Assembly: GCF_000739575.1 (NCBI RefSeq)
Contig: NZ_BBJO01000047.1
Location: 1-64,000, forward strand
Direction of reading: 5' to 3'
Length of the DNA: 64,000 nucleotides
DNA from: Halobellus rufus
GTDB taxonomy: Archaea > Halobacteriota > Halobacteria > Halobacteriales > Haloferacaceae
The notes under the pieces were generated by a model. That model searched no databases. It was not told where the DNA came from and saw nothing but the letters and a program-made list of their open reading frames with translations. Positions within the stretch are counted from its first letter, which is position 1, and every line of letters begins with the position of its first letter. Shown here one piece after another: positions 18,245 to 28,100 of this stretch. The position numbers were made by a program, and so were the translations under genes.

Positions 18245-19189
18245 ATGGAGAACAGAGACGACGACGGGACGGAGGCCTCGATCGACGACGGGGCGGACGT
18301 TTCGACCGAAGACGTGGGGAGCGCGTCGACTCTCGGCGGCCCGGGGGACGCTTCGACACCCGGGGAACCGCTGCTCCGCGTCGATGACTTGCGGACCCGA
18401 TTTCACACCGACGGCGGCACGGTCCGTGCGGTCGACGGGGTCTCCTTCGCGGTCGACCGCGGCGAGACGGTCTGTCTCGTCGGTGAGTCGGGGAGCGGGA
18501 AAACCGCCGCCTGCGAGTCGATCACGCGGTTGATTCGGGAACCGCCGGGCGAGGTCGCCGGCGGGTCCGTCGTCTTCGACGGCCGCGACCTGCTGTCGCT
18601 CTCCGATTCCGCGCTCCGGGCGGTTCGCGGGAGCCGTATCGCCCACGTGTTCCAGAACCCACAGAGCGCGTTCAACCCCGTCTACTCCGTCGGCTGGCAA
18701 CTGATCGAGGCGGTCCGCCTCCACGGCGACTACTCGAAGTCGGCGGCGCGGGCGCGCGCGGTCGACCTCCTCGACCGCGTGGGAATTCCGAACCCCGGGA
18801 GCCGAATCGACGACCACCCGCACGAACTCTCGGGCGGACAGAAGCAGCGCGTCGCGGTCGCGATGGCGCTGGCGGGAGAGCCGGACCTGCTGATCGCCGA
18901 CGAGCCGACGACCGCCCTCGACGTGACGATTCAGGCGCAGGTGCTTGAGCTCCTCGACGACGTGCAGTCGGCGTTCGAGATGGGCGTGCTCTTCGTGACG
19001 CACGACCTCGGCGTCGTCGCGAGCGTGGCGGACCGCGTCGTCGTCCTGCGCGAGGGCCGGGTGGTCGAACGCGGCGACGTCGCCGACGTCTTCGAGCGAC
19101 CGTCGCACCCGTACACGCGGCACCTCGTCGAGTCGATTCCGGGGCGGGACGCGGACTTCGACTCCGGTTCGGGAGGCGGGAAGCGATGA
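18245..19189 (+). CDS. ABC transporter ATP-binding protein, DppD type
   Basis: A 314-residue ATPase of the peptide transporter. Walker A GESGSGKT is at residues 80-87. The Q-loop region is [19 protein letters not shown], the signature is [10 protein letters not shown], Walker B is [12 protein letters not shown] and the switch His is in [10 protein letters not shown] roughly 40-residue acidic N-terminal extension precedes the fold. Unlike most DppD proteins, it stops soon after [14 protein letters not shown] and lacks the C-terminal four-Cys OppD region. That region is found only on the partner ATPase. Confidence 0.93.
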   Translation: MENRDDDGTEASIDDGADVSTEDVGSASTLGGPGDASTPGEPLLRVDDLRTRFHTDGGTVRAVDGVSFAVDRGETVCLVGESGSGKTAACESITRLIREPPGEVAGGSVVFDGRDLLSLSDSALRAVRGSRIAHVFQNPQSAFNPVYSVGWQLIEAVRLHGDYSKSAARARAVDLLDRVGIPNPGSRIDDHPHELSGGQKQRVAVAMALAGEPDLLIADEPTTALDVTIQAQVLELLDDVQSAFEMGVLFVTHDLGVVASVADRVVVLREGRVVERGDVADVFERPSHPYTRHLVESIPGRDADFDSGSGGGKR

Positions 19190-20559
19190 CCGACGGTTCC
19201 CGTCCCGGTGCGGTCTCGCCCCCGAACCCCGACCCGCCGCTCCTCGACGTTCGCGGGCTGGTGAAGCACTATCCGCTCACCGAGGGGCTGTGGAACCGGG
19301 ACGTCGGCCGCGTGCGCGCGGTCGACGGGATCGACCTCACCGTCGAGCGCGGTGAGGCGGTCGCGCTGGTGGGCGAGTCGGGGTGCGGGAAGTCCACGGC
19401 GGCCCGCGCGGCGCTCCGGCTCGACGAGCCGACAGACGGGACCGTGCGCTTCGACGGCGAGGACGTCACGGCGTACGACCGAGGCGCGCTGAAACGGTTC
19501 CGTCGACGCGCGCGGCTGATCTTTCAGGACCCCGATTCCAGCTTCGACCCGCGGCTGTCGATCGGCGAGTCGGTGGCGGAACCGCTCTCGGTCCACGGGA
19601 TGGACGACAGGAACCGTCGCCGCCGACTCGTCGAGGGGACGCTCGAACGCGTCGGCCTCGACGCGAGCGACGCCGATCGCTTCCCGCACGAACTCTCGGG
19701 CGGGGAGAAACAGCGCGCCGCACTCGCCCGCGCGCTCGTCACCGATCCCGACCTGCTCGTCGCCGACGAGCCGGTCTCCGCGCTCGATACGTCGGTCAAA
19801 GCGGACATCCTCGAGTTGCTGGCGCGGCTCCGCGACGAACTCGGACTCGGCGTCCTCCTCATCACGCACGACCTCGGCGTCGTCGCCGAGTTCTGCGACC
19901 GCGTCGCGGTGATGTACCTCGGCGAGATCGTCGAATCTGGCCCCGTCGAGGCCGTATTCAGTGACCCGGGGCACCCCTACACCCGCGCGCTTCTCGGGTC
20001 CGTCCCAGTCCCGGATCCGGGCGTGGCGCGCGAGCCGACCGGTCTCGTCGGCGACGTTCCGGACGCCGCCGATCCGCCGTCGGGCTGTCGGTTCCACACG
20101 CGATGTCCCGAGGTGATCCCGCCGGACGAGTACGACCTCGAAGGTGACGTCTGGCGACGGCTCTTCCGGTTCCGACTGCGTGTCTCGGGGGAGTCGCCCG
20201 CCGATCGAGACGACATCGTCGCGCTCGCGTCGACGGAACTCGATCCCGCTGTCGCGCCCGAGGACGTCGAGGACGACGCGCTCCGAGCCGCGGTCAGGCG
20301 CGCGTTCGACCTCCCCGAGCGGCTCTCGGATCTGGCGGCCGAGTCGGTCCTCGAACGGGCGGTGGGGCTGCTCGTCGACGGCGAACAGGACGCGGCGGTC
20401 GAACTGCTCGAATCAGAATTTCGGACGGTCTGCGAGTCTGAGTCACCCGCGAAGCGGCGGACCGGTGCCGACCGCGAGGCGGCCTGTCACCTCGTCGGAG
20501 AGGCAGACGCCGGTGCGGATCGCTCTCTCGGTGCGGAACCGACGTCGGAGACGGATTAG
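19186..20559 (+). CDS. ABC transporter ATP-binding protein, DppF type, with insertion in the C-terminal domain
   Basis: A 457-residue ATPase, longer than the usual 320-340. Walker A GESGCGKS is at residues 63-70, the signature LSGGEKQ at 170-176 and Walker B LLVADEP at 190-196. The C-terminal oligopeptide-type region starts with GHPYTRALLGSVPVPDP and holds Cys301 and Cys307 (GCRFHTRCP). The expected third and fourth Cys are at 416 and 434 (VCESESP, ACHLV), so about 100 residues are inserted between the two pairs. In a bacterial DppD structure such Cys residues hold an Fe-S cluster. The four-base overlap with the preceding gene supports one operon. Confidence 0.92.
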   Translation: MTDGSRPGAVSPPNPDPPLLDVRGLVKHYPLTEGLWNRDVGRVRAVDGIDLTVERGEAVALVGESGCGKSTAARAALRLDEPTDGTVRFDGEDVTAYDRGALKRFRRRARLIFQDPDSSFDPRLSIGESVAEPLSVHGMDDRNRRRRLVEGTLERVGLDASDADRFPHELSGGEKQRAALARALVTDPDLLVADEPVSALDTSVKADILELLARLRDELGLGVLLITHDLGVVAEFCDRVAVMYLGEIVESGPVEAVFSDPGHPYTRALLGSVPVPDPGVAREPTGLVGDVPDAADPPSGCRFHTRCPEVIPPDEYDLEGDVWRRLFRFRLRVSGESPADRDDIVALASTELDPAVAPEDVEDDALRAAVRRAFDLPERLSDLAAESVLERAVGLLVDGEQDAAVELLESEFRTVCESESPAKRRTGADREAACHLVGEADAGADRSLGAEPTSETD

Positions 20560-20626
20560 GACGAACGGCGGGCTGTGCACCCGCCCGCGCGGATGAGCTA
20601 TCCCTCTCGCTCGCGTAGGTACGGGT

Positions 20627-21454
20627 ATGCCGACTGTCAGGACCAACGGCATCGAGACGTACTACGAGCGCCGTGGAGAGGGGCCGCCGATCGTGTTCGT
20701 CCACGGTGCGGTGGTCGACCACGGCCAGTGGCTCCCCCAAGCCGAGGCGTTGAGCGACGCGTACACGATTGTCGTCTACGATCTCCGCGGCCACGGGCGG
20801 ACGGGGGGATCGCCGATCGAGCGATACACGTTCGACCTGTTCGTCGAGGACCTCGACGCGCTCCTCGACGCGCTGGATCTCTCCGACCCCGTGTTGTGCG
20901 GGCTCTCGCTGGGCGGCTGTATCGCACAGGCGTACGCGACGAGCTACCCCGATCGGCTCTCGGGGTTGGTCCTCGCGGACACGTTCACGTCCGGCGACTG
21001 GCGCTGGCCCGAGCGGCTGCAGTGGGCGCTGTTGGGCGCGACGATTCCGTTCGCCCGGCTCTTCGGATACCAGCGGATCGAACGAGCGATGGTGTGGGCC
21101 CAAGAGCGGGTCCGAGGCGACGAGGCCAGCGGTGACTACGAGGCGATCCGGGAGCTCCGAGCGACGGGTCCGACGATGTCGACCGAGGAGTTCGCGAAAG
21201 TGATCCGGGCGCTCCGAGCCGTTCCCGAGATGCGGGTCGACTTCACCGCGCTCTCGGTGCCGACGCTGATCCTCTACGGCGAGCACGAGATGGGGTTCGT
21301 CAGGCGCCACGCCGCTGACCTCGCCGCCCAGATCGACGACGCGAGCGTCCTCGAGGTCCCGGGGGGCGCGCACGCGTCGAACCTCGACAAACCCGCGTTC
21401 GTGACCGCGGCGCTCCGCCGGTTCCTCGCCGAGCGCGTCGTCTCCGAGCGGTGA
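20627..21454 (+). CDS. Alpha/beta hydrolase
   Basis: A 275-residue alpha/beta-hydrolase fold protein. It has the oxyanion HG motif (IVFVHGAVVDHGQW), strand-helix VVYDLRGHGRTGGS and the nucleophile elbow GLSLGG around residue 90, with Ser as probable nucleophile. The acid is in TLILYGEHEMGF and the catalytic His in VPGGAHASNLDKP. All three triad members are therefore present. The substrate is not evident; relatives include esterases and dehalogenase-like enzymes. It follows the ABC operon by 67 bases but has a separate start context. Confidence 0.88.
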   Translation: MPTVRTNGIETYYERRGEGPPIVFVHGAVVDHGQWLPQAEALSDAYTIVVYDLRGHGRTGGSPIERYTFDLFVEDLDALLDALDLSDPVLCGLSLGGCIAQAYATSYPDRLSGLVLADTFTSGDWRWPERLQWALLGATIPFARLFGYQRIERAMVWAQERVRGDEASGDYEAIRELRATGPTMSTEEFAKVIRALRAVPEMRVDFTALSVPTLILYGEHEMGFVRRHAADLAAQIDDASVLEVPGGAHASNLDKPAFVTAALRRFLAERVVSER

Positions 21455-21489
21455 ACCGCACGCCCGGCAGGCTTCGTCGAGTCCAGCGG

Positions 21490-21792
21490 CTACTCGATCA
21501 GGAACTGCGGTTCGGCGATCCGCTCGGAGCGACACTCCGGACACCGCGAGGGGTCGTTCAGCGGGTCGTCGAAGCCGTCGAACCCGCACGCGCGGCACTC
21601 CGGCGGGGCGACCAGAAACTGCTCGTCCGCGTCGTCGCCGCGAACTGTCCGTGCGACGTGTTCGAGGTGCCGGTACACCGCCGTCCGCGGGATTCCGACC
21701 GCCGTCGAGAGCTCGGCCGCGTCGTGCGGTTCCGTCCGCAACGCGTCGGTGATCCGCTGCCGTGTCGTCGATTCCGAACCCGAATCGGACAT
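21490..21792 (-). CDS. Winged-helix regulator with C-terminal zinc ribbon
   Basis: A 100-residue protein. Residues about 10-48 form a helix-turn-helix (RQRITDALRTEPHDAAELST, then VGIPRTAVYRHLEHVA). The C-terminal half is a four-Cys zinc ribbon: CRACGFDGF, a spacer of about ten residues, then CPECRSERI. ATG 21790-21792 is chosen because a clear TATA element (cgtatatactg, 21814-21824) lies 26 bases upstream on this strand, whereas longer in-frame extensions run through the promoter. Similar small HTH-ribbon proteins are common in haloarchaea; the target is unknown. Confidence 0.85.
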   Translation of the reverse strand: MSDSGSESTTRQRITDALRTEPHDAAELSTAVGIPRTAVYRHLEHVARTVRGDDADEQFLVAPPECRACGFDGFDDPLNDPSRCPECRSERIAEPQFLIE

Positions 21793-21813
21793 ACCAGTTT
21801 CAGGTATCGGGGG

Positions 21814-21824
21814 CGTATATACTG
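21814..21824 (-). promoter_or_regulatory. TATA box of the HTH-zinc ribbon gene
   Basis: The near-palindromic cgtatatactg is centred about 26 bases before the ATG at 21792 on the minus strand, consistent with a leaderless transcript. Confidence 0.6.
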
Positions 21825-21922
21825 TCTGTTCGAGACGTCGGCCGGGTGAGGAGCAGCCGCGCGGGGACCCGGCACTGCGCCGTTGGGAAACACACTTGAG
21901 AGTCGGGCCAGACTGAGGTAGT

Positions 21923-22882
21923 ATGAAGGCAGTCGTCCTCGCTGGCGGGTACGCGACGCGGATGTGGCCGATAACCAAACACCGGCCCAAGATGTTCCTC
22001 CCCGTCGGGGAGGGAACCGTCATCGACGTCATCTTCGAGGATCTCGAGGCCGACGACCGGATCGACGAGGTGTTCGTGAGCACCAACGAGCGCTTCGCGG
22101 AGACGTTCGAGACGTTCCTCGCGGACGCGCCCTACGAGAAGCCGACGCTCTCGGTCGAGGAGACCGTCGAGGAGGACGAGAAGTTCGGCGTCGTCGGCGC
22201 GCTCGCACAGCTCATCGACCGCGAGGGCGTCGAGGACGACCTCGTCGTCATCGCCGGAGACAACCTCCTCTCCTTCGACGTCGCGGAGTTCGTCGACTTC
22301 TTCGAGTCGAAGGGGACGGCGTGTCTGGCGGCCTACGACGTCGGGTCCAGAGAGCGCGCGAAGTCCTACGGCCTCGTGCAGTTGGACGGTGACCGCGTCG
22401 TCGACTTCCAGGAGAAGCCCGACGACCCCCAGAGCACGCTCGTCTCGATCGCCTGTTACGCGTTCCCCGCGGCGACGCTCCCGGACTTCGAGACGTACCT
22501 GGCCGACGGCAACAACCCCGACGAGCCGGGGTGGTTCATGCAGTGGCTCCAGGAACGCGGCGACGTCCACGCCTTCACCTTCGACGGCGCGTGGTTCGAC
22601 ATCGGCACGCCGGAGAGCTACCTCGACGCCGTCTCGTGGTACCTCGAGGGCGAGACGTACGTCCACGAGGACGCGACCGTCGAGAACTCCGAACTGGGCG
22701 CGAACGTCCACGTGATGGCCGACGCGTCGGTCTCGAACTCCCGGCTCGAACGGTCGGTCGTCTTCGCCGACGCGGTGATCCGCGACGCCGACATCCGGAA
22801 CACGATCGTCGACGAGGACACCCACGTCGAGAACCTCGACCTCTCGAACGCCCTGATCGGCGCGCACTCGCACCTCGAATAG
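21923..22882 (+). CDS. Sugar-phosphate nucleotidyltransferase (NDP-sugar pyrophosphorylase family)
   Basis: A 319-residue protein with an N-terminal nucleotidyltransferase domain: MKAVVLAGGYATRMWPITKH (the GGxxTRxxP loop), then RPKMFLPVG, VVIAGDNLLSFD (metal-binding Asp) and VDFQEKPDDP. The C-terminal 80 residues form hexapeptide-type left-handed beta-helix turns (DATVENSELGANVHVMADAS and following). It should condense a sugar-1-phosphate with an NTP to feed surface glycan synthesis. The exact nucleotide and sugar are not readable. It is divergent from the zinc-ribbon regulator. Confidence 0.9.
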   Translation: MKAVVLAGGYATRMWPITKHRPKMFLPVGEGTVIDVIFEDLEADDRIDEVFVSTNERFAETFETFLADAPYEKPTLSVEETVEEDEKFGVVGALAQLIDREGVEDDLVVIAGDNLLSFDVAEFVDFFESKGTACLAAYDVGSRERAKSYGLVQLDGDRVVDFQEKPDDPQSTLVSIACYAFPAATLPDFETYLADGNNPDEPGWFMQWLQERGDVHAFTFDGAWFDIGTPESYLDAVSWYLEGETYVHEDATVENSELGANVHVMADASVSNSRLERSVVFADAVIRDADIRNTIVDEDTHVENLDLSNALIGAHSHLE

Positions 22883-22927
22883 CGGACCCTGAGCTCGGGG
22901 GCAGACCCCACGACGGTTTCGGCGTTT

Positions 22928-23659
22928 CTACGTGCCGTCCCCGAGTCGTGCGTCGGTCACGCGGATGTGGCCTCGCGTTCCCTCCCACACCGTCTCGTAC
23001 GCTAACTCGATCGGACGGGCCATGTGCGGCCCGTCGGTGACGAGCGTCTCGAACTCTCCGCCCTCGCCGAGGACGTGGACGCCGTACTCCTCGTTGAGCG
23101 CCGACAGCTCCGCGAGGGCGTCGGCGTCGAGCGTCCGCCCGAGCCACGACTCGTCGAGCCCGCGCGCGGCGACCTGCACGATCGTGATCTCGAAGCCCGC
23201 GTCGAGCATCTCCTCGGCTAGCGCGCGGGAGTCGCGCTGCCACAGCGGCGCGAAGAGCTCGATTCCCAGTCGGTCGCACATCGCCTGAATCCGCGAGGTC
23301 TGGAACTCGCTCTCGACGGCTCCGGCCGTCACACCCGCGAGACTCCCGTCGAGGTCCGACTGCAACTCGGTGAGTGCGGCCTCCAGCGGTTCCAGTTCGC
23401 GGTCGCCCTGCGCGCCCGCGTCTTCGACGTCGTCGGCCCCGAGGTCGTCGGGTTCGACTTCGACGAGGTCGATGCCGAGACTCTCCGCGGCGAGGCCGGC
23501 CAGCCGCGTCTCGGGGACGTGGTACATATACGAGTCGTCGCCGGGGTGGACCGTCAGGAGGTGCGAGACGTCGAGTCCCTGCTCCTGGGCGCGGTAGAGC
23601 GCCCACGAGGAGTCCTTGCCGCCGGAGAAGAGGCTCACCCACGAACCGGTGTCCGTCAT
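22928..23659 (-). CDS. dph6: Diphthine--ammonia ligase (Dph6-type ATP pyrophosphatase)
   Basis: A 243-residue PP-loop ATPase of the DUF71 group. The pyrophosphate loop SGGKDS is at residues 12-17. The later signatures are GVTAGAVESEFQTSRIQAMC, LFAPLWQRDS and HVLGEGGEFETLVTDGP, the last being characteristic of Dph6. The expected reaction is the last step of diphthamide synthesis on elongation factor 2, amidation of diphthine using ammonia and ATP. ATG 23659 is preferred over an upstream GTG-type start because it places the PP-loop at the usual distance. Dph2, of the same pathway, lies at 58036-59070. Confidence 0.88.
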   Translation of the reverse strand: MTDTGSWVSLFSGGKDSSWALYRAQEQGLDVSHLLTVHPGDDSYMYHVPETRLAGLAAESLGIDLVEVEPDDLGADDVEDAGAQGDRELEPLEAALTELQSDLDGSLAGVTAGAVESEFQTSRIQAMCDRLGIELFAPLWQRDSRALAEEMLDAGFEITIVQVAARGLDESWLGRTLDADALAELSALNEEYGVHVLGEGGEFETLVTDGPHMARPIELAYETVWEGTRGHIRVTDARLGDGT

Positions 23660-23716
23660 TGGTGACACCACGCGGTCGCCGTACAAACGGACACCGGTTC
23701 CGAAGCCAGTGTGAGA

Positions 23717-24088
23717 TCAGCCGTCGTCGGCAGAACCGGTTCGTTCGTCGTCGTCGCGGACTCCTCGCCCTTCGACGGAAACGCCCTCGTCGTCGGATTC
23801 CGGTTCTGTCGCTCGGTCAGCGTCGTCGACTTCGACCCCACTCGGGCGAGCGTCGCCGGCGGTTTCGGCCTCTCTCGTCTCGGCGAGGCGTTCGACCGCC
23901 TCGACCAGTCGGAACGCCGCGAGGACGAGCAGCCACGCGACGTAGACGCCGGCGACGAGCCCCGCGAAGAGGAACCACAGGAGGATCTGACCGGCGATCA
24001 CGAAACTGTACACGAGGGTCACGGCGAGCACGACGCCGACGAGCAGCTTCGTCCGGCGCGAGAGGGCTGGAGGGCGGTCTGCGGACAC
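23717..24088 (-). CDS. Hypothetical membrane protein with acidic C-terminal tail
   Basis: A 123-residue protein from GTG 24088 beginning VSADRPPALSRRTKLLVGVV. Two predicted helices (about residues 15-33 and 37-60) are followed by an amphipathic segment (AFRLVEAVERLAETREAETA) that may form a short coiled coil. A strongly acidic, disordered tail ends the protein. No family is recognised. It may be transcribed separately from the adjacent dph6 and HD genes on the same strand. Confidence 0.7.
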   Translation of the reverse strand: MSADRPPALSRRTKLLVGVVLAVTLVYSFVIAGQILLWFLFAGLVAGVYVAWLLVLAAFRLVEAVERLAETREAETAGDARPSGVEVDDADRATEPESDDEGVSVEGRGVRDDDERTGSADDG

Positions 24089-24186
24089 AGACGTATCTCC
24101 CGAGCGAGCGTTGTAACTCTGTCGACGGCGCGTTCCGATGAACTGCCGACGGCGGCGTTCGGCGGCCCGAAGACGCGCCGTGCCCG

Positions 24187-24897
24187 CTACTTGTCTCGGG
24201 GGACGTGTCGCTCGTCTTCGATCGCGTGGTCCATCTCGGGGACCTCGCTCTCCAGCCACTCGCGGAACCACTTGACGCGGGTGAGCCGCTTGTGCGCGAT
24301 GGTCTCGGCGGCGTCGGAGTTGACCCGCTCCGCAGCGTCGCGGCCGCGTTCGAGCACGCGCTCGACCATCTCGGCGGCGTCCATGTGCGTCCGCGCCTCG
24401 TAGCCCATCCGGAGCAGCATCAGCGCCGTGCCGTTCGCGCCGACCTTGTCGAGGATGTCGGCCTCGATGAGGCTCTGGGTCTCGAGGGAGACGTCCGAGA
24501 GCGGTCCCTGATAGGAGTGATCGGCGATGACCTGACACACCTGTTCGACGAACGACTGCGGGAAGTCGCCGTGGGCGGTGAGGTACTCGCGGGCGACGCG
24601 GGCACCTTCTTCGGCGTGAACTTCCTGGTCGGCTTCGAGCTTCGAGATGTCGTGAAAGAGCGCGGCGACGCGAACGACGTCCGTGTCAGCGCCCTCCCGT
24701 GCTGCGATGTCCGTGGCGAGTTCGACGACGTTCAGGATGTGGTTGAACCGGTACTCGGCGCTGTGCCAGGGGTACCAGCGCATCCGACCGCCGTCCTCCT
24801 CACCCTCCACGCTCGCGGCGAGGTAGTCGCGGACGAACCGCTTCATCTCCTCGAACTCCGCGTCGTCGACGGTGGACTCTTTGATCTCAACGCCCAC
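24187..24897 (-). CDS. HD-domain phosphohydrolase family protein
   Basis: A 236-residue HD-superfamily protein. The metal-binding pattern is readable: the first His in FNHILNVVELA, the HD pair in VVRVAALFHDISKLEAD, a His in VHAEEGARVAREYL, and the last Asp in IEADILDKVGANG. The substrate is unknown; such proteins are often nucleotide phosphohydrolases or phosphodiesterases. GTG 24897 is selected because GAGGGGTG lies just upstream and the preceding in-frame residues are atypical. The C-terminus ends in a basic-acidic tail DERHVPRDK. Confidence 0.85.
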   Translation of the reverse strand: MGVEIKESTVDDAEFEEMKRFVRDYLAASVEGEEDGGRMRWYPWHSAEYRFNHILNVVELATDIAAREGADTDVVRVAALFHDISKLEADQEVHAEEGARVAREYLTAHGDFPQSFVEQVCQVIADHSYQGPLSDVSLETQSLIEADILDKVGANGTALMLLRMGYEARTHMDAAEMVERVLERGRDAAERVNSDAAETIAHKRLTRVKWFREWLESEVPEMDHAIEDERHVPRDK

Positions 24898-25129
24898 GGA
24901 ACCACCCCTCGTTCGCGCCGGTGGGAGGCCCAACGACGTCCGCATTCGACTTCGAGTTCATTACCGAATAAAATGGTTCTCCGGTTCTTAGGCGTTACGA
25001 CGAGCGAGACGGGGATCCGGATAGCACTTCGGACGTGCGCTCCAGTTGCCCTGCTGTCCGACGAGAACGTCGCACGAGGCCCCGTCGGAAGCCTTCCGAG
25101 GGCACCCCTGTCGAGAGTTACCCGTCGAG

Positions 25130-28100
25130 TCACTCGCGCCGAGCGGCGAAGAACGCGACGGTGGTCAGCGCGCTCAGCGAGACCAGCACGTCGAATCCGA
25201 GCAGTCGGCTCCGGAGCGATTCCTCGCCCGACTCGTCGACGAACGTGCCGAGGACGCCGCCGACGAAGTCCCGCGTCGAGTCGAGCACGGACTCGTCGGA
25301 CTCGTCGTCTGCATCCGGGGTATCCGTCGCGGTCCGAGTGGGATCGGGATCCGAACCGTCAGCGCCGCCTCCGGCGCTGCCTCCCGTACCGCTTCGACCG
25401 GCCGATCCGGCTTGTTGGCCCCCGCCTCCGATAGCTGTCGCGGCCGTTCCGTTCCCGCTTTCGGTCGGCGAAGCCGGTCGGACCGCGCGGACGGTTCCCT
25501 CGACGAGGAGTTCGTCGACGGCAGGCACGACGTCGACGGCGGAGCTCACGAGGAACTCGTCGTCGACGCGCTGAGCGCCGAAATCCGCGATTGCGGTCCA
25601 GCGACCCTCGGGCGTCACGACAGCGGTGACCGTCTTGAGGAACGCCGGATCGGTTCCGTCGGCCGAGCGGATCCGGAGTTCCACCTCCGTGCCGGGGGCG
25701 GCGTTCGTCGTCCCGGTGATCGACTGGTTGGTCGCGTTCGCGACGACGACGGGGTCGACGTCCGTCGAGATACTGCCCGAGACGAGCGCGTAGTCGTCCG
25801 TGAGCGATCGTTCCTCGTGGTCGAGCCCCGCGTAGGCACGCGTCCCGTTCACGGTGAAAGACGCGATGAGCGCGTCTCCCGTCTCGAACCCGCCGACGCG
25901 GTCGCTGTCGTACGCGACGACGTAGGTGTCGTTTCCGGGGTCGGCGACGACCGTCGCGTTTTCGGCGGTGAGTTCGACCCGGTGACGCTCCCCGTTGGCG
26001 GTCGGCGCTTCGCTCGTGAGGTTGAGCGCGTACCGGGATTCGGGTCCCGTTCCGGCCAGCGCGAAGAACGCCTCCGTCGGCGTTCCGGACTGCTCGGCGA
26101 ACGCGCCCGCGAGTCCGGGGCTCACGATCCGGTGGACGACGACGTCCCCGACGGCGACCTCGGAGGCCGCCGTCAGCCGCTCTGTGTCCGTCGCTTCGGA
26201 CAGGGCCGCCCGCGTCGATAGGTCTGTCCCGGCCGGCGCGACCCAGTTGGTCATCGCGACCGGTGCGGCCGGTTCGACGACGAGCGTCCCCGTCTGCTCG
26301 GTCGGAGCGGCCGGATCCTCGCCGGGGCGGACGGCGAGCGGGTACTCGCCGGGATCGATCGTCCCCGCGAGCCGAAGGTTCTCGTCGATATCGGCCGCGA
26401 GGACCTCGTCGGCGGACCCTCCGTCGCGGCTGTGGGCGGTGCCGACGCCGAAGACGTCTCCCCCGTCGTCCGGCACGTCGCCAGCGCCGACCGCTGCGGC
26501 GGTGTTGAACCAGAGGTCGACGACGCCGTCGCCGTCGTCATCCGCGACCGTCACGTTCGCGCGGAACCCCGCGTCGGGGCTCCCGATGGTCACGGTGGCC
26601 GTGTCGGCGTACCGGAGGTCGATCCCGAGTTCGACGACGTCCCCCGCGTGCTCGTCGAGGGTCGACCGGTGGAACGACGCGCTCCGCTCGTCGGCGTCGA
26701 CGACGCGAACTCGGCGAGAGTCGGCGGTCGAACCGCTCCCCGCGTCGGTGACGCCGATCGTGTAGTTTCCGGGGCCGGCCGCCGCGACGGTCTCCGCGTC
26801 GAACGCGAACGGCGTCTCGCCGTTCCCGCTGAGCGTTCGGTTCCGTCGCTCGACGATCGAGCCCTCGACGTCACGGAGCATCGTCTCGACGGTCCGACCG
26901 CCCGTGTTCGCGGTGATCGTGCCCTCGATCTCGTCTGCGGTCGTGACGTTCCGATCCGCGATATCCACGCCCAACTCCAGTTCGCGAAGCACGACGTCGA
27001 GCGTTCGATCGGGACTCCCGTCGTCTAAGAGCGTCGTGAAGGCGTACTCGCCGCTCCAGTCTCGCGCGTCCGTATCGACGGAGAACACCTGACTTCCCGG
27101 GCCGGTGGTCCCGGCGAAGACGAACGATCCCGACCCGTCTTCGACCTCGAAGGCCTGATCGCGGTCGCCCGATCCGTCGGTGGCGAGAAAGGCGATCGTC
27201 TCGTTCTCGTAGACGTTCGCAGCGCCCTCGTCCTCGGAGACGGTCGCGCTCGTCACGGTCACGTCGACGACGCCCGGTTCGATCGTTTCGGTGTCGAGCG
27301 AGTCGTTGACGGCGTCGATCTCGACGCTGACCGTCGATCGGGGGTCGACGGCGGTCGACGAACTCGCCAGTACCTGCCCGTCGTCGGACCCGTCCGAATC
27401 GAGGGCGTAGCGCCCGGCCACGTCCTCGCCGTCGACCGAGATGGTGAGGTTCTCCGTAAGCGTCAGCCCACCGGACTCACCGCCCGCTTTCGAGACGTCT
27501 TCGCTGAACGGGATTTCGATCACGCTCTTGGTGTGTGTCAGCGTCGTTCCTGAAATCGCGTCAGCCTCGAATTCCGTTACTGGACCGAGAGTGAGTGGTT
27601 CGGATTTTTGCTCTGACTCTTCATCATTTATTGATGCTGTTGCTATTCGATCTTCATTTTCACTCTCATCGGAATATTGTGTGACCACCTCGTCTCCTTT
27701 TGAAACGTGGAGTTTGCCCTTAGCATTTGACGTGCTGGCGTCAATAGAACCAGAGAACTCAGAGTCCACTTTGTGTGATATCTTTACAGATTCTCCGCGA
27801 GTATAACCGATTGTATCATCTGAGTCCGATTCCGAAAACAAATTAATTTCGACAGTTCCATCGCTATTTCGTGATACACTTTCAATACCTCCGGACCCAT
27901 CACGTGAATTGTTGTATACGATATCGTAGTATGTTATTTTATTGTCTCCATTGACATCTGCTACTGGGTAATCAGTTGTTATTTGAATACTTTTGTCATC
28001 AATATCTTCTGAGCGAACCTCTTGCTGAGGTTCCGTATCCGATTCAATATTGACAACGTAATCCTCGCTCGCCGCGAGGTCACCGTCGTCGACGGTAACG

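Noticed and set aside
17033-20097. Long antisense frames over the peptide ABC operon
   Set aside because: No recognisable motif, and the composition mirrors the sense genes, which have complete ATPase and permease signatures.
21793-22086. Upstream extension of the HTH-zinc ribbon protein
   Set aside because: It would run through the TATA box at 21814-21824 and into the divergent nucleotidyltransferase gene.
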